From an uncultured Haliea sp. (GTDB lineage: Bacteria > Pseudomonadota > Gammaproteobacteria > Pseudomonadales > Halieaceae), in the NCBI GenBank assembly GCA_947258585.1, contig CAMYIZ010000036.1, positions 57,289 to 121,288 of the forward strand: a stretch of DNA of 64,000 nt, in the 5' to 3' direction. Below the pieces are notes generated by a model. That model had not been told where the DNA came from and searched no databases. It worked only from the letters and a program-made list of their open reading frames with translations. Below, piece after piece: positions 34,514 through 44,229 of the stretch. Numbering within the stretch: position 1 is the first letter of the stretch; each line of letters begins with the position of its first letter. Made by a program: the position numbers and the translations under genes.

Positions 34514-36490
34514 CTAGGGTCCCGTCTCCGCCAGGGACCGGCGCAGGGGCTCCAGCCACTGGGCGTAATGCTGCCACTGGCTCACGGCGTCCCGGTAGAG
34601 GGGCTGACGCACCTGTTCCGAGCTCGGTGTGCGCACGGCGCGTTCGGTCTCGTAGTAGCGCAGGCAGCGCTCCTCGAAGGGAACACCGATGAAGTCCAGC
34701 ATGCGCGCAACCTGCCCCTCGAGGTCGGCGAGGACGTCCTCGTGCTGCACGCGCAGCACGAAACCAGGCAAGACCGCATCCCAGTGCGCCATCAGCGCGA
34801 CGTAGTCCCGGTAGTACTGCCCAATGTCCTGCAGGCTGTAGCTGAACTCTTGCCCCTCGGCGAACAGCTGTTTGAAGCTGCTGAAGCAGCAGGCCATGGG
34901 TTCCCGCCGGGCATCAATGATCCTGGCATTGGGCAAAATCAGCTTGATCAGTCCGATATGGCGGAAATTATTGGGCATCTTGTCGATAAAAAAGGGAGCG
35001 CCCTGCCGGTGGATGCGGGTGTCGGCGATATACCGCTCGCCGAAACCCGCGAGTTCCTGCGGCGTCAGCTCCGCCAGTACATCCGGGTAGCCCGGCGCCG
35101 CGCCGGAGGCCCGCTCGCGCCTTCTTAACTGCTGGGCATAGGAGAGGACGTTGGGCAGCTCGAGTGTGCCGTCTATCTGGCTGTGGGAGGACAGAATCTG
35201 TTCCAGTAGCGTCGACCCGGCACGAGGCAGGCCGACGATGAAAATCGGGTCGGGAGCTGGATGGCCACAGCCCGCCTTCCGTGCAAACAAGCCCCGGCTG
35301 CACACCTGTGCCTGGGCAGCCAACTCCGCAGTCATCTTGTCTGCATCGTAGCGGCTCTGGTTCTTTTTCAGCTGATTTCCGCGGGCGTAGAACTCAAAGG
35401 AAGCGCGATAGTCGCCGGCGTCTTCGCAGGCCTTGCCCAGAGCAAAGGCGACATAGACCCGGTCTGCGAAGGAGAGGTCTCTGTCGTCCGCCAGCGCGCG
35501 CATTGCCGCCACGTCCTCTGCGCTGAAGCGATAGGTCTTCAGGTTGGCGAGTGCGTGCCAGGCCTCGGCGTGGCGCGGGTTGCCCGCGAGCGCGGCGTGG
35601 TAGGAGTCGACGGCCCTGTCGAATTGCCCGCAGGTCTTCAGCGCGTGGCCGCGCGAGGTCAGGGTGGTCGCATCGGTGGGGAGTTTGTGCAGGATGGCGT
35701 CGAAGGCGGAGAGTGCCGCATCGTAGTCCCCGGTCTGCATGCACTCGATGGCATACAGTGACTGGAACTGGGGGTTCCCGGGAGCGGTGGCAAGCAGGCG
35801 GCGGGCCTGTTCAAATGCCTGCGCGAAGTTCTGTCGTTTCCGCAGTATGCGAATGTAGTCGATCCGGACCTGGACATTGTCCGGGGCGAATTCTGCGGCA
35901 CTTTCGAGCAGGAACTCCGCTTCCTCCAGTGCGCCCAGGCGCGAGCCGATCTCGGCCAGCAGGCGCATCGCCTCGACGTGATCGGGCACTTTCTGCAGGA
36001 ACCGGCGACACATCTCCTCGGCCCGAACCAGCTTCCCCTGGGCAATGAGGTCCGTTACCGCGACAACCGGTTTTGGCAGGCTGAGCAGAAAATCCAGCTG
36101 CGCCTGCACCTGCCGCAGCTGTTCCGCAGCGCCGCGGCGCCGGAGAATGTCCAGCTGGGCGCGGTAGCTGGCCTCCAGTGCCGGGTTGGCCTGACAGGCC
36201 CGGCGGTAGGCGAGCAGGGCCGCCTCATCCATGCCCTGGGCCCGGTTCAGGTGACCCTCCTCCTGATAGGCGCGGCCAAAGTCCGGAGCCAGCTCTTTCA
36301 AGCGTTCGAGTTTTTCGGTGGCCGGGGCGAACTGCCCGAGGTAGCGATGGCAGACCGCTGCCATGTAGAGTGCCTCGGTGTTGTCCGGGTCGGTCGCCAG
36401 CACTGCGTCCAGGTCATTGAGAGCCGGGGCGAAAGCCTGCGCCATTATCTTCTGCTGGATGGGTGCGAGGTCCATTACCTTAGCGCTCAT
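34514..36490 (-). CDS. TPR-repeat sulfotransferase family protein 2
   Basis: 658 residues. The first ~390 form TPR-like repeats (ALYMAAVCHRYLGQFAPATEKL and several later units); the rest is a sulfotransferase domain with FIVGLPRAGSTLLEQIL (about 411-427), FIDKMPNNFRHIGLI and ARIIDARREPMACCFSSFKQLF. It has the same architecture as the gene at 28998 but more repeats. No signal peptide. It follows TonB receptor 2 after a terminator, mirroring the receptor-sulfotransferase order of the first module. Confidence 0.88.
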   Translation of the reverse strand: MSAKVMDLAPIQQKIMAQAFAPALNDLDAVLATDPDNTEALYMAAVCHRYLGQFAPATEKLERLKELAPDFGRAYQEEGHLNRAQGMDEAALLAYRRACQANPALEASYRAQLDILRRRGAAEQLRQVQAQLDFLLSLPKPVVAVTDLIAQGKLVRAEEMCRRFLQKVPDHVEAMRLLAEIGSRLGALEEAEFLLESAAEFAPDNVQVRIDYIRILRKRQNFAQAFEQARRLLATAPGNPQFQSLYAIECMQTGDYDAALSAFDAILHKLPTDATTLTSRGHALKTCGQFDRAVDSYHAALAGNPRHAEAWHALANLKTYRFSAEDVAAMRALADDRDLSFADRVYVAFALGKACEDAGDYRASFEFYARGNQLKKNQSRYDADKMTAELAAQAQVCSRGLFARKAGCGHPAPDPIFIVGLPRAGSTLLEQILSSHSQIDGTLELPNVLSYAQQLRRRERASGAAPGYPDVLAELTPQELAGFGERYIADTRIHRQGAPFFIDKMPNNFRHIGLIKLILPNARIIDARREPMACCFSSFKQLFAEGQEFSYSLQDIGQYYRDYVALMAHWDAVLPGFVLRVQHEDVLADLEGQVARMLDFIGVPFEERCLRYYETERAVRTPSSEQVRQPLYRDAVSQWQHYAQWLEPLRRSLAETGP

Positions 36491-36516
36491 GTTTATCGCT
36501 CGCTACGCCAGACAAC

Positions 36517-36539
36517 AAAAAAGCGCCCCGCAGGGGCGC
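36517..36539 (-). terminator. Rho-independent terminator after TonB receptor 2
   Basis: On the minus strand a 7-bp perfect stem GCGCCCC/GGGGCGC with a three-base loop is followed by six T residues. It lies 35 bases past the receptor stop and before the TPR-sulfotransferase start, so the latter may depend on read-through or its own promoter. Confidence 0.92.
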
Positions 36540-36573
36540 CCGGCCAAGCGCAGCAGCATTCGCCCCCATGCCT

Positions 36574-39180
36574 CTAGAAGTAGTAGCTCAGCCTGAAGCC
36601 CGTGGTCCTGGGCCGCGCCAGGGTGACGCGCTCCTGATCATAGACAAAGTTGTTGGCCAGTTCGGCCTGCTCATCCATCAGGTTGTCGACATAGAGCTCG
36701 GCAGTCCAGTCAGCCGTGCTGATCCCGGCAGTGAAACCGACCAGGACCCAGCTGTCCAGTTTGATCCTGTTGATGGAGATGATATCACTGAAGGCCGATT
36801 CCGAGTATGCGACATGCGGCATCAGGTGGGCGCGGTAGCCGGAGTTGAGCTCCCACTCATAGCGGGCTCGCAGGTTGCCCTGGAACTCTGGTGCGAACGC
36901 CAGTTCGTCACCCTTGCGCACGTCGTCCGTGGGTGTGAGGACTTCGGTAATTTCGGTGTCGAGGAACGAGAACGAGCCGGTCAGGGTCAGGCCGGGTGTG
37001 GCAGCCGGCGCCCAGGTCACGACACCCTCCAGACCCTTGACCTCGGCATCCGCGGCATTGTCGGAGAAGAACAGGTTGGCGATGCTGGGGTCGAATATTG
37101 TGGTCTGCAGGCGCTCGATATCGACATAGAACAGGGTGCCGTTGAGCCTGAGGGTGTTGTCCAGCAGGTCCAGCTTCCAGCCCAGTTCCATGTTGGTGAC
37201 ATCGTCCGTATCGAGCGCAAACGGCACCGTGAACCCATTCGGTCCCTGGGTGCCGCCGGGACGATTGAGCAGGCCGGCGCGGAACCCTTCCGACCAGGTG
37301 AGGTACCAGAGTTGGTTCATGTCTGGCGTCCAGGCCAGGCTCACCTTGCCGATGACGCCATCGGTCTGCGCTTTGTCCGGGGCGTTCCGCAGTGCCGCCG
37401 CCACCTGTGCGGGTGCCTGGTCGATCGTGTCCCGCGTGTAGGTTATGTGGTCATTGGGATCGCATGAGCCCCGGAAGGTAATCTCGCCGTCACCGTTGTA
37501 CAGGTCGCTGATATCGGTGCCGAACGCATTGGCATCGGGCTGGAACAGATTGCAGAAAGAGGCGTTTGCGCTGCCTTCGAAGTCCACCTCGATGTCGTAC
37601 CAGCGCGCCCCGAGGGTAAGGGCGAACTGTTCGTTGATGTCGAAGGTGGCCTCACCAAACACCCCGTATTGCTGGTCCGTGCGACGAATGTCGTTGCGAA
37701 AGATCACGCCGCTCGGAAAGGGGCCCGGGTCCGACGTGTAACCGGTGGTGAAGGGGAAGTTGGGAGAGAATCCCGTTTGCACTCCGAAGCCATCGACCCG
37801 GGTGGACCCCGGATAGGTGAAGTCGTTGCGCTCGTCGAGCTGGAGGTCGCTGTAGAAGCCCCCGACAGTGGCGCGCAGGCGATGCTGGGCAGGCGTGTTG
37901 AACCGGATCTCGTGTGTCATCACTTCGGTTTTGGTGGACGACTTCACGAACAGGTCGGGCGCCTGGCAGGTGCCCGAGGGGGCGCCACCCGGGTAGGACA
38001 CCGAGCCATCGCAAATGTAGTAGGGCAGATACTGTCCGACGAACAGGTAGTCCGTGTAATCCACCGTCTGATTGGTTTCGCGGTCGGTGAAGGCGCCGGT
38101 ATAGACCGCTTCCAGTTGGCCGATACGTCCTTCCAAGGTCCAGCTGGTGTTGTCAAAGGTATCGTCGATATTGTCGTCGTGGAAGCGGCTGATTTCATAG
38201 TCATCCAGCTCGGGATCGGAAAAGAACACCCCGTCAGAGTCCAGCGATTGCTGCATGTGGCTGACCAGCAGGCTCCAGCGGTCATTGATGTCCCAGAGGC
38301 CGCTGAGGCGGAAGCCGTTGTACACCGTGTCATTGATGTTGTCGGCGGTCTTGGTGGAGTTGTCGGCGGTGAGGAATTCCACATCGCTCAGGTCGGCATT
38401 TGCCTGGAAGCCTGCTCTCTGCGCGCTAACCGGCACACCGTTGGCGCGGGGCGTGCCCTCGGGACGGAAGCGTGCACTGGCACTGGCGTCGCGAGTGCCG
38501 GCAACGTTGTCGATATACCCGCCCATGCGGTCCGCGTAGACGACGGCGCGGAGGGTAAATGTGTCAGTGACAGGCAGGTTGAACATGCCGGTGGCGTTGT
38601 TGCTCAGGTCCCCTCCCCGGGTGAAGGCCGTGCCCAGCTTGACGCTGCCGTAGGTACCGCTGGGGTCGGGCTTGTTGGTTATGAGCCTGACCGTGCCGGC
38701 CTGGGAGCTGCTGCCGAAGAGGGTGCCCTGGGGTCCTGCCAGGACCTCGACCCGGCTGAGGTCGGCGGCATAGACGTCCAGGTTGCGTCCAGGTTGCGAC
38801 AGGGGCTGGTCATCGAGATAGAGGGCGACATTGGGAGACAGGCCGGCGACGCCGGCGGTGGTCAGGTTGGGTGTGGTTGAAGCGACGCCGCGGATATAGA
38901 TGGTGTTCTGGCCGGGGCCGCTGCCGCCGGCAGTAACACCGGGCAGCTGGATCAGGTAGTCATTGAAATTGGCGATTCCCATATTGTTCAGGGAGTTCTC
39001 CCCCAGTGCCTGCACCGAGATCGGGATGTCCTGGGTACTGGCCACACGCTTGGTAGCGGTGACCAGAACTTCCTCAAGCCCCTGGGCAGTGGCGCCGGTG
39101 GCCAGCGCCGAGCCGGCGATGGTGCTGACCACGGCGGTGTATAGGCGGCTGCGCTGTCTGGGGGTGGTGTTGCTGGACAT
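36574..39180 (-). CDS. TonB-dependent receptor 2
   Basis: An 868-residue outer-membrane receptor. Signal peptide ending near ATGATAQG, plug start LEEVLVTATKRVASTQDIP, VEVLAGPQGTLFGSSSQAGTVRLIT, and a barrel ending FRLSYYF. It belongs to the same broad class as receptor 1, with longer surface loops, several of them cysteine-containing. The 5' side is an AT-rich region of 329 bases shared with the divergent BCCT carrier, suggesting co-regulation. Ligand unknown. Confidence 0.95.
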   Translation of the reverse strand: MSSNTTPRQRSRLYTAVVSTIAGSALATGATAQGLEEVLVTATKRVASTQDIPISVQALGENSLNNMGIANFNDYLIQLPGVTAGGSGPGQNTIYIRGVASTTPNLTTAGVAGLSPNVALYLDDQPLSQPGRNLDVYAADLSRVEVLAGPQGTLFGSSSQAGTVRLITNKPDPSGTYGSVKLGTAFTRGGDLSNNATGMFNLPVTDTFTLRAVVYADRMGGYIDNVAGTRDASASARFRPEGTPRANGVPVSAQRAGFQANADLSDVEFLTADNSTKTADNINDTVYNGFRLSGLWDINDRWSLLVSHMQQSLDSDGVFFSDPELDDYEISRFHDDNIDDTFDNTSWTLEGRIGQLEAVYTGAFTDRETNQTVDYTDYLFVGQYLPYYICDGSVSYPGGAPSGTCQAPDLFVKSSTKTEVMTHEIRFNTPAQHRLRATVGGFYSDLQLDERNDFTYPGSTRVDGFGVQTGFSPNFPFTTGYTSDPGPFPSGVIFRNDIRRTDQQYGVFGEATFDINEQFALTLGARWYDIEVDFEGSANASFCNLFQPDANAFGTDISDLYNGDGEITFRGSCDPNDHITYTRDTIDQAPAQVAAALRNAPDKAQTDGVIGKVSLAWTPDMNQLWYLTWSEGFRAGLLNRPGGTQGPNGFTVPFALDTDDVTNMELGWKLDLLDNTLRLNGTLFYVDIERLQTTIFDPSIANLFFSDNAADAEVKGLEGVVTWAPAATPGLTLTGSFSFLDTEITEVLTPTDDVRKGDELAFAPEFQGNLRARYEWELNSGYRAHLMPHVAYSESAFSDIISINRIKLDSWVLVGFTAGISTADWTAELYVDNLMDEQAELANNFVYDQERVTLARPRTTGFRLSYYF

Positions 39181-39509
39181 TGTCGTGATCCTCTTTCAGT
39201 TGACTGTTTGTTCGAGTAAAAGCTTTTGACCCAAACTAATATTGCTGATCGTTGTGTCCAAGAGTTGGCCGGCAGCTTGATGTTCGGACGTCAAGATTGC
39301 GATAAATAGATGAATATTGGCTCAAATAAAGCACAATAAAAGAAATTGAGTGACATTTGTACAGTGGTAACGCTATGGTTTCAACCAGAAATTTGGCTGC
39401 AAAAACATAGTTCTGTAATCAATTGTGGCGTGCTTTGTGGCAGCCGGGGTCGTTCTTGGCGGCCTCGACACAGTTTTGGGCAGCGTCGGAAAGCCGGGGA
39501 GGCAGGATC
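39181..39509. other. AT-rich divergent intergenic region between TonB receptor 2 and BCCT carrier
   Basis: About 330 bases without a gene and markedly richer in A/T than the flanks. It must hold the promoters of both divergent genes, but I could not place a convincing -35/-10 pair on either strand. Confidence 0.6.
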
Positions 39510-41492
39510 TTGAGTACGACAGATGGCGTCAGCGCCAGGTGGGGCTTCCAGGTCGACAAGGCAGTCTTCTGGCCTGCCAGCGCGGTCCTGTGCGCCCTCG
39601 TGGTGTTGGCCGGGCTGAGGCCCAGGCTCAGCGAGCGGCTGTTCCAGACGCTGCAGGATGCCATTGTCCTGTATGCCAGCTGGTACTACGTATTGGTCGT
39701 CGCCATCATTCTGGTCAGCGTCGCCTTCTTCAGCCTCTCGCGTTTTGGCGACATAAAACTGGGCCCCGACCATGCAGAGCCCGCGTATGCCTATCCCTCG
39801 TGGATCGCCATGCTCTTTGCCGCCGGTATGGGTATCGGGTTGATGTTCTTCGGCGTGGCAGAACCGGTCATGCATTTCCTGGCACCGCCCCAGGGCGTCG
39901 GCGGCACAGTACCCGCGGCTCGCGAAGCCATGAACCTGACCTTCTTCCACTGGGGCTTGCACGCCTGGGCCATCTACGCGATTGTTGCCCTGGTTCTGGC
40001 CTACTTCGCCTACCGTCACGACCTCCCGCTGACCATGCGCTCCGCCTTCTACCCATTGATCGGAGAGCGCATCTACGGCCGCAGCGGTGCCATGATCGAT
40101 GTGTTCGCGATTGTCTGTACCACCTGCGGTATTGCCACCAGCCTCGGCTTTGGTGTGCTGCAGATCAACTCCGGGCTGTTCTACCTGTTCGGCGTAGCAA
40201 TCACGCCCCTGGTCCAGGTGGTGTTGATCCTGTTCACCCTGGGACTGGCGGCGGTGTCGGTTCTGCTGGGGCTGGATGCGGGCATCAAGCGCCTGTCCGA
40301 GCTAAACCTGGGCCTCGCGATTCTGCTGCTGGTGACCGTTTTGCTGGCGGGCCCGACTGTCGTCGTACTGCAGGCGACCATCGAGAATTTTGGCGCCTAC
40401 ATGGGTGAGCTGGTCACCAAGACCTTCAATCTCTATGCCTACGACCCGACGGACTGGCTCGGTGGCTGGACTATTTTCTACTGGGGCTGGTGGCTCAGCT
40501 GGGCGCCCTTTGTCGGTCTGTTCATTGCGCGGATCTCACGCGGCAGGACCATTCGCGAGTTTGTCCTGGGCGCCATGATCGTACCCTGCGGGTTCACCCT
40601 GTTGTGGATGGGAGTCTTCGGCAACAGTGCCATTGAACTGATTTTACACGGCAGCCAGAGTGGGCTGGGGGCGGCGGTGAGTGACAATCAGGCCATTGCC
40701 CTGTTTCGCTTCCTGGAGTTTCTGCCGCTGTCAACACTGCTCTCAGGTATGGCGCTGGTCATGGTGGTGGTGTTCTTCGTCACCTCGGCGGACAGCGGTG
40801 CCATGGTACTCAATATGCTATCGGCCCACGGCCGCGACGATACCGGGCCGGTGCAGCGCCTGTACTGGGTCGCCGTAATTGGCGCGACATCCATTGTGCT
40901 GCTGCTCGCCGGTGGCCTGGCTGCCCTGCAGACGGCTGCGATAGTGACGGCATTGCCGTTCTCCCTGGCCCTGCTGGGTGCAATCTGGGGACTCGGACGC
41001 GCCCTCAGTCGGGATGCGAGCCGTGGCAACATTCAGGCCGTGGTGCCGCTGGTGACGTCGCCGCGCGACTGGCGAGAGCGGTTGGCCAACCTGTTGCAGC
41101 ATCCCGGGGACAGCAGCGTACACGCTTTTCAGCGCGACCTGGTGCTGCCGGCACTGAGAGCTTTTGCCGCAGAACTACAGTTGCACGACGTGGCTGCAAC
41201 GGTCGTCAACGCGATTGCCGAAGAGGAGGCAGTCCGCCTGGAGGTAAGCCATGCCGATACGGTGGATTTCGTCTACGAAGTCCGTTGCCGGGCCCACCCG
41301 AAGCCCATTGAGGTGGCGGTAGACGCACCACAGGACGCACTGGGGGAGACGGACAAATACTACCGGGCGGAAGTTCACCTGTTCCAGGGCGGGCAAAATT
41401 ACGATGTCATGGGCTGGAGCCGCGAACAAATCATGCACGACCTGCTCTGGCAGTACGAGAACCACCTGCAGTTTCTGCGCTCCATGCGCTGA
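39510..41492 (+). CDS. BCCT-family betaine/choline/carnitine transporter
   Basis: A 660-residue secondary carrier with about 12 helices and a ~150-residue cytoplasmic tail, as in BetT/BetP. Family signatures: GMGIGLMFFGVAEPVMHF, FHWGLHAWAIYA, the aromatic stretch GWWLSWAPFVGLFIARISRGRTIREF and FVTSADSGAMVL. It imports quaternary ammonium compounds with Na+ or H+. The start at TTG 39510 follows GGAGGCAGG; a TTG at 39423 in frame is an alternative. It is divergent from TonB receptor 2. Confidence 0.92.
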   Translation: MSTTDGVSARWGFQVDKAVFWPASAVLCALVVLAGLRPRLSERLFQTLQDAIVLYASWYYVLVVAIILVSVAFFSLSRFGDIKLGPDHAEPAYAYPSWIAMLFAAGMGIGLMFFGVAEPVMHFLAPPQGVGGTVPAAREAMNLTFFHWGLHAWAIYAIVALVLAYFAYRHDLPLTMRSAFYPLIGERIYGRSGAMIDVFAIVCTTCGIATSLGFGVLQINSGLFYLFGVAITPLVQVVLILFTLGLAAVSVLLGLDAGIKRLSELNLGLAILLLVTVLLAGPTVVVLQATIENFGAYMGELVTKTFNLYAYDPTDWLGGWTIFYWGWWLSWAPFVGLFIARISRGRTIREFVLGAMIVPCGFTLLWMGVFGNSAIELILHGSQSGLGAAVSDNQAIALFRFLEFLPLSTLLSGMALVMVVVFFVTSADSGAMVLNMLSAHGRDDTGPVQRLYWVAVIGATSIVLLLAGGLAALQTAAIVTALPFSLALLGAIWGLGRALSRDASRGNIQAVVPLVTSPRDWRERLANLLQHPGDSSVHAFQRDLVLPALRAFAAELQLHDVAATVVNAIAEEEAVRLEVSHADTVDFVYEVRCRAHPKPIEVAVDAPQDALGETDKYYRAEVHLFQGGQNYDVMGWSREQIMHDLLWQYENHLQFLRSMR

Positions 41493-41578
41493 GTGGATGC
41501 TGATCGGGGAGTGCGCCGTCGGGTGCCGTGCGTGGCATAATGGGAGACTCCTCAAGTTCAGGACAGGAATCCCGCAAC

Positions 41579-42502
41579 ATGCCCGCCCCCGCCGTACCCG
41601 TTATCGACCTGCGCGCCCGGCGTGACGCCGTCGTCGCCGAGCTGGCGGCCGCAGCGTCCAGCTGGGGGTTTTTCCAGGTGACCGGGCACGGCATCGCGCC
41701 GGCGCTGGTGGCACAAACCCAGGCTACAGCGCGGGCATTTTTTGCCAGCGACCCGGCGCTCAAACAGGCTGCCAGCCGGACCCTCGACAACCCCTTTGGT
41801 TACTACGACCGGGAGCTCACCAAAAACCTGCGGGATCGCAAGGAGATCTTTGATTTCGCGCCCCTGGGAGAAACACCCTGGCCCCCTGGCATGCCCACGC
41901 TGCGGCCCGCGCTGCAGGCGTTTGCGGATGCCTGCCATGGGCTGGCGCTGGAGCTGGTGGAGCGCCTCTGCGAGGGGCTGGCTCTGGCGCCGTCGAGCCT
42001 CGCCGCCGACTTTGTGCCCGCGCACAGCAGCTTCCTGCGCCTGAACCATTATCCTGTCGAGGATCTGCCAGTGTCCGTGGATGCTCCCCCGCCGGGCCCG
42101 TTCGGGATCAGTCACCATACGGATGCCGGCGCCCTGACCGTGTTATTGCAGGACCAGGTGCCCGGGCTGCAGGTGCAGTATGAGGGGGCGTGGCTGGACG
42201 TGAGACCGGTGCCGGGGGCGCTGACCATCAATATGGGTGACATGTTTCAGGTGTGGTCGAATGATCGCTATGTGGCGCCGCTGCACCGGGTCCGGGCCAG
42301 CACGGACCGGGCGCGCCTCAGCATCGCCTGGTTTCTCAACCCGGGCTATGATTCGGTCATTGCGCCGCTTCCGGGCCTGCTGTCTTCGACCGCCCCCGCA
42401 CACTACCGTCCATTGCCCTGGCAGGAATTCCGTGGCCTGCGGGCCCTGGGCGACTACGGCGACTATGGCGAGGAAGTGCAGATCAGCCACTACCGCCAGT
42501 AG
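41579..42502 (+). CDS. Isopenicillin N synthase-like Fe(II)/2-oxoglutarate oxygenase
   Basis: 307 residues. N-terminal VPVIDLRARR and SSWGFFQVTGHGI (DIOX_N), then the 2-His-1-Asp iron site in SHHTDAGALTVLLQD and PLHRV, and the 2-oxoglutarate arginine in RLSIAWFLNPGYD. Family members hydroxylate or desaturate small molecules; the substrate is unknown. The start at ATG 41579 (MPAPAVPVID) fits the domain start; ATG 41540 is possible. It lies 86 bases after the BCCT gene. Confidence 0.9.
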   Translation: MPAPAVPVIDLRARRDAVVAELAAAASSWGFFQVTGHGIAPALVAQTQATARAFFASDPALKQAASRTLDNPFGYYDRELTKNLRDRKEIFDFAPLGETPWPPGMPTLRPALQAFADACHGLALELVERLCEGLALAPSSLAADFVPAHSSFLRLNHYPVEDLPVSVDAPPPGPFGISHHTDAGALTVLLQDQVPGLQVQYEGAWLDVRPVPGALTINMGDMFQVWSNDRYVAPLHRVRASTDRARLSIAWFLNPGYDSVIAPLPGLLSSTAPAHYRPLPWQEFRGLRALGDYGDYGEEVQISHYRQ

Positions 42503-42620
42503 TGGCGGAGTGGTGTGCCGGTTGTGTTATGCTGCGCGGATGTTTCCCACAGATTTTTTCATCGCAGTTGTCGCGCAAACCCGGATGCAGAGTGCCGCCG
42601 GCGTCTTCCCCGTGCCCGGC

Positions 42621-42646
42621 GATCAGGCCCCCCTGCCGGCCTGATC
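42621..42646. repeat. Perfect 8-bp inverted repeat upstream of rnk
   Basis: GATCAGGC and GCCTGATC flank a 10-base C-rich loop, within the 291 bases between the oxygenase and rnk. No T-run follows, so it is not a simple terminator. No gene is seen in the rest of this gap. Confidence 0.5.
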
Positions 42647-42793
42647 GTCGCGCCACCCTTTCAGGCAGGTCCAGTAGATAACCAGCGCAGGTCCGCGGCC
42701 TGAGCCGGCGGCGCCCGCGCCTTGACCACCATTGCAATCGCATCCCCTGGCCGACCCTCGCAGTCGACAGCAGTGGGTGCTGGAGTACCAGAC

Positions 42794-43201
42794 ATGAACA
42801 GAGCTGCAAACAACTCTCCGATAACCGTTCGCGAGAGCGACTTCCGCCGCCTGCAGGCGGCCATCGAACACCACCAGGGTCCGCAGGCAGATGCCGTGGA
42901 TGAAGAGCTGGCGCGCGCCGCAACCGTGCCCGACCAGGAGTTTCCCGAGGACATTGTCAGTATGCATTCCCGGGTGACGTTCGAGGATACCGACCAGGGG
43001 CGGGAAACCACCGTGACCCTGGTGTATCCCCGGGAGGCCGATGTCGACCAGATGCGGGTATCCGTATTGACCCCGGTAGGCAGCGCACTTATTGGCCTCG
43101 CGGTGGGTGGCGAGATAGCGTGGCCGATGCCGTCGGGGCGGGTCCGCCACTTGCGAGTCAAGTCAGTTATCCAGGAGGACGGCGGCCCGGGAGCATCCTG
43201 A
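42794..43201 (+). CDS. rnk: Nucleoside diphosphate kinase regulator Rnk (GreA/GreB C-terminal family)
   Basis: 135 residues. N-terminal short coiled coil (SPITVRESDFRRLQAAIE) and the GreA/B-type C-terminal domain (VSMHSRVTFEDTD...VTLVYPREAD...VSVLTPVGSALIGLAVG). Rnk binds RNA polymerase through the secondary channel but lacks the cleavage-inducing finger of GreA. The start at ATG 42794 (MNRAANNSPITV) gives the family length. Confidence 0.9.
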   Translation: MNRAANNSPITVRESDFRRLQAAIEHHQGPQADAVDEELARAATVPDQEFPEDIVSMHSRVTFEDTDQGRETTVTLVYPREADVDQMRVSVLTPVGSALIGLAVGGEIAWPMPSGRVRHLRVKSVIQEDGGPGAS

Positions 43202-43215
43202 GCGCCGCTGCAGAG

Positions 43216-44229
43216 TCAGAAGCGCACGGCGTCCGGGACCGAGTAGCTGTCCAGCACATCGATGTAGTTGGCCCGCGCGTAGTCGGACGGGTTCGGGGCG
43301 TGGCGGTAGCTCAGGCTGCCGCGCAGCTGTTCGACCGAAGTGAATTCCTTGTCCTCCAGCCAGCGCTGCATGTCCGCGAGCAGGGTCTCGATGAGGCCCG
43401 GTCCCTGTTGCAGCAGGGCGCTGCACAGGTGTACTACGTCGGCCCCGGCGAGCAGGGCCTTGAGCGCATCGGCGGCGGTGTGGAACCCGCCGGTTACCGC
43501 GAGGTTGCAGTGGGTGTGGCCGTGCAGCATGCCCACCCAGCGCACTCGCAGCAGGGACTCGATGGAACTGGAGAGGTCCAGCTTCGGTGTCATCGCCAGT
43601 GTGTTCAGGTCGATATCCGGCTGGTAGAAGCGATTGAACAGGCACACCCCCTGTACCCCGGTCTGTTCCAGTTTGCGGACGAAATCCAGAGGCGCGCTGA
43701 ACTGGGAGGAGAGCTTCATGGTCACCGGAATACTGACCCGGGGCCGCAGTGCCGCGGCAATATCGAGGTAGCGTTGCTCCACCGCGGCGCTGGATTCATT
43801 GCTGTCGCCGGGCAGGTAGTACACATTCAGTTCCAGCGCGTCGGCCCCCGCGTCCTGGAGGGCCAGCGCGCACTCCAGCCAGCCGCCGGCGGTGACGCCG
43901 TTGAGGCTGGCGATCACCGGGATCTCCAGCGCGGACTTGAGCTGCCGCAGCGTCTCCAGGTACCGGTCCTCGCTGGATGTGTAGTTTGCCGGGATTGGCC
44001 GGAAACTGGTTGCCTCGCCATGGCCCAGTGACTGTTCATCCAGGAAGCGGTCCAGCAGGGCGTGCTCCTGCTGGATTTTCTCCTCGAACAGCGAGGGCAT
44101 GACAATGGCGGCGGCGCCGGCCTCCTGCAGGCGCAGGGCGCTGTCGAGCTTCCCGGTCAGGGGCGAGGAGGAGGGCACGATCGGGTTTTTCAGCGCCAGG
44201 CCCAGGTAGCGGGTGCTCAGGTCAGCCAT
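43216..44229 (-). CDS. Dihydroorotate dehydrogenase-like flavoprotein linked to nifJ
   Basis: 337 residues with a TIM-barrel DHOD fold: YLGLALKNPIVPSSSPLTGKL, IPVIASLNGVTAGGW, ADALELNVYYLP, IPVTMKLSSQF, GVCLFNRFYQPDID and the FMN phosphate region VTGGFHTAADALKALLAGAD. It lacks the membrane helices of class II DHODs, and a pyrimidine role is unlikely beside nifJ. Its start overlaps the nifJ stop by 8 bases, so it is translated with nifJ and may channel its electrons. The substrate is unproven. Confidence 0.85.
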   Translation of the reverse strand: MADLSTRYLGLALKNPIVPSSSPLTGKLDSALRLQEAGAAAIVMPSLFEEKIQQEHALLDRFLDEQSLGHGEATSFRPIPANYTSSEDRYLETLRQLKSALEIPVIASLNGVTAGGWLECALALQDAGADALELNVYYLPGDSNESSAAVEQRYLDIAAALRPRVSIPVTMKLSSQFSAPLDFVRKLEQTGVQGVCLFNRFYQPDIDLNTLAMTPKLDLSSSIESLLRVRWVGMLHGHTHCNLAVTGGFHTAADALKALLAGADVVHLCSALLQQGPGLIETLLADMQRWLEDKEFTSVEQLRGSLSYRHAPNPSDYARANYIDVLDSYSVPDAVRF

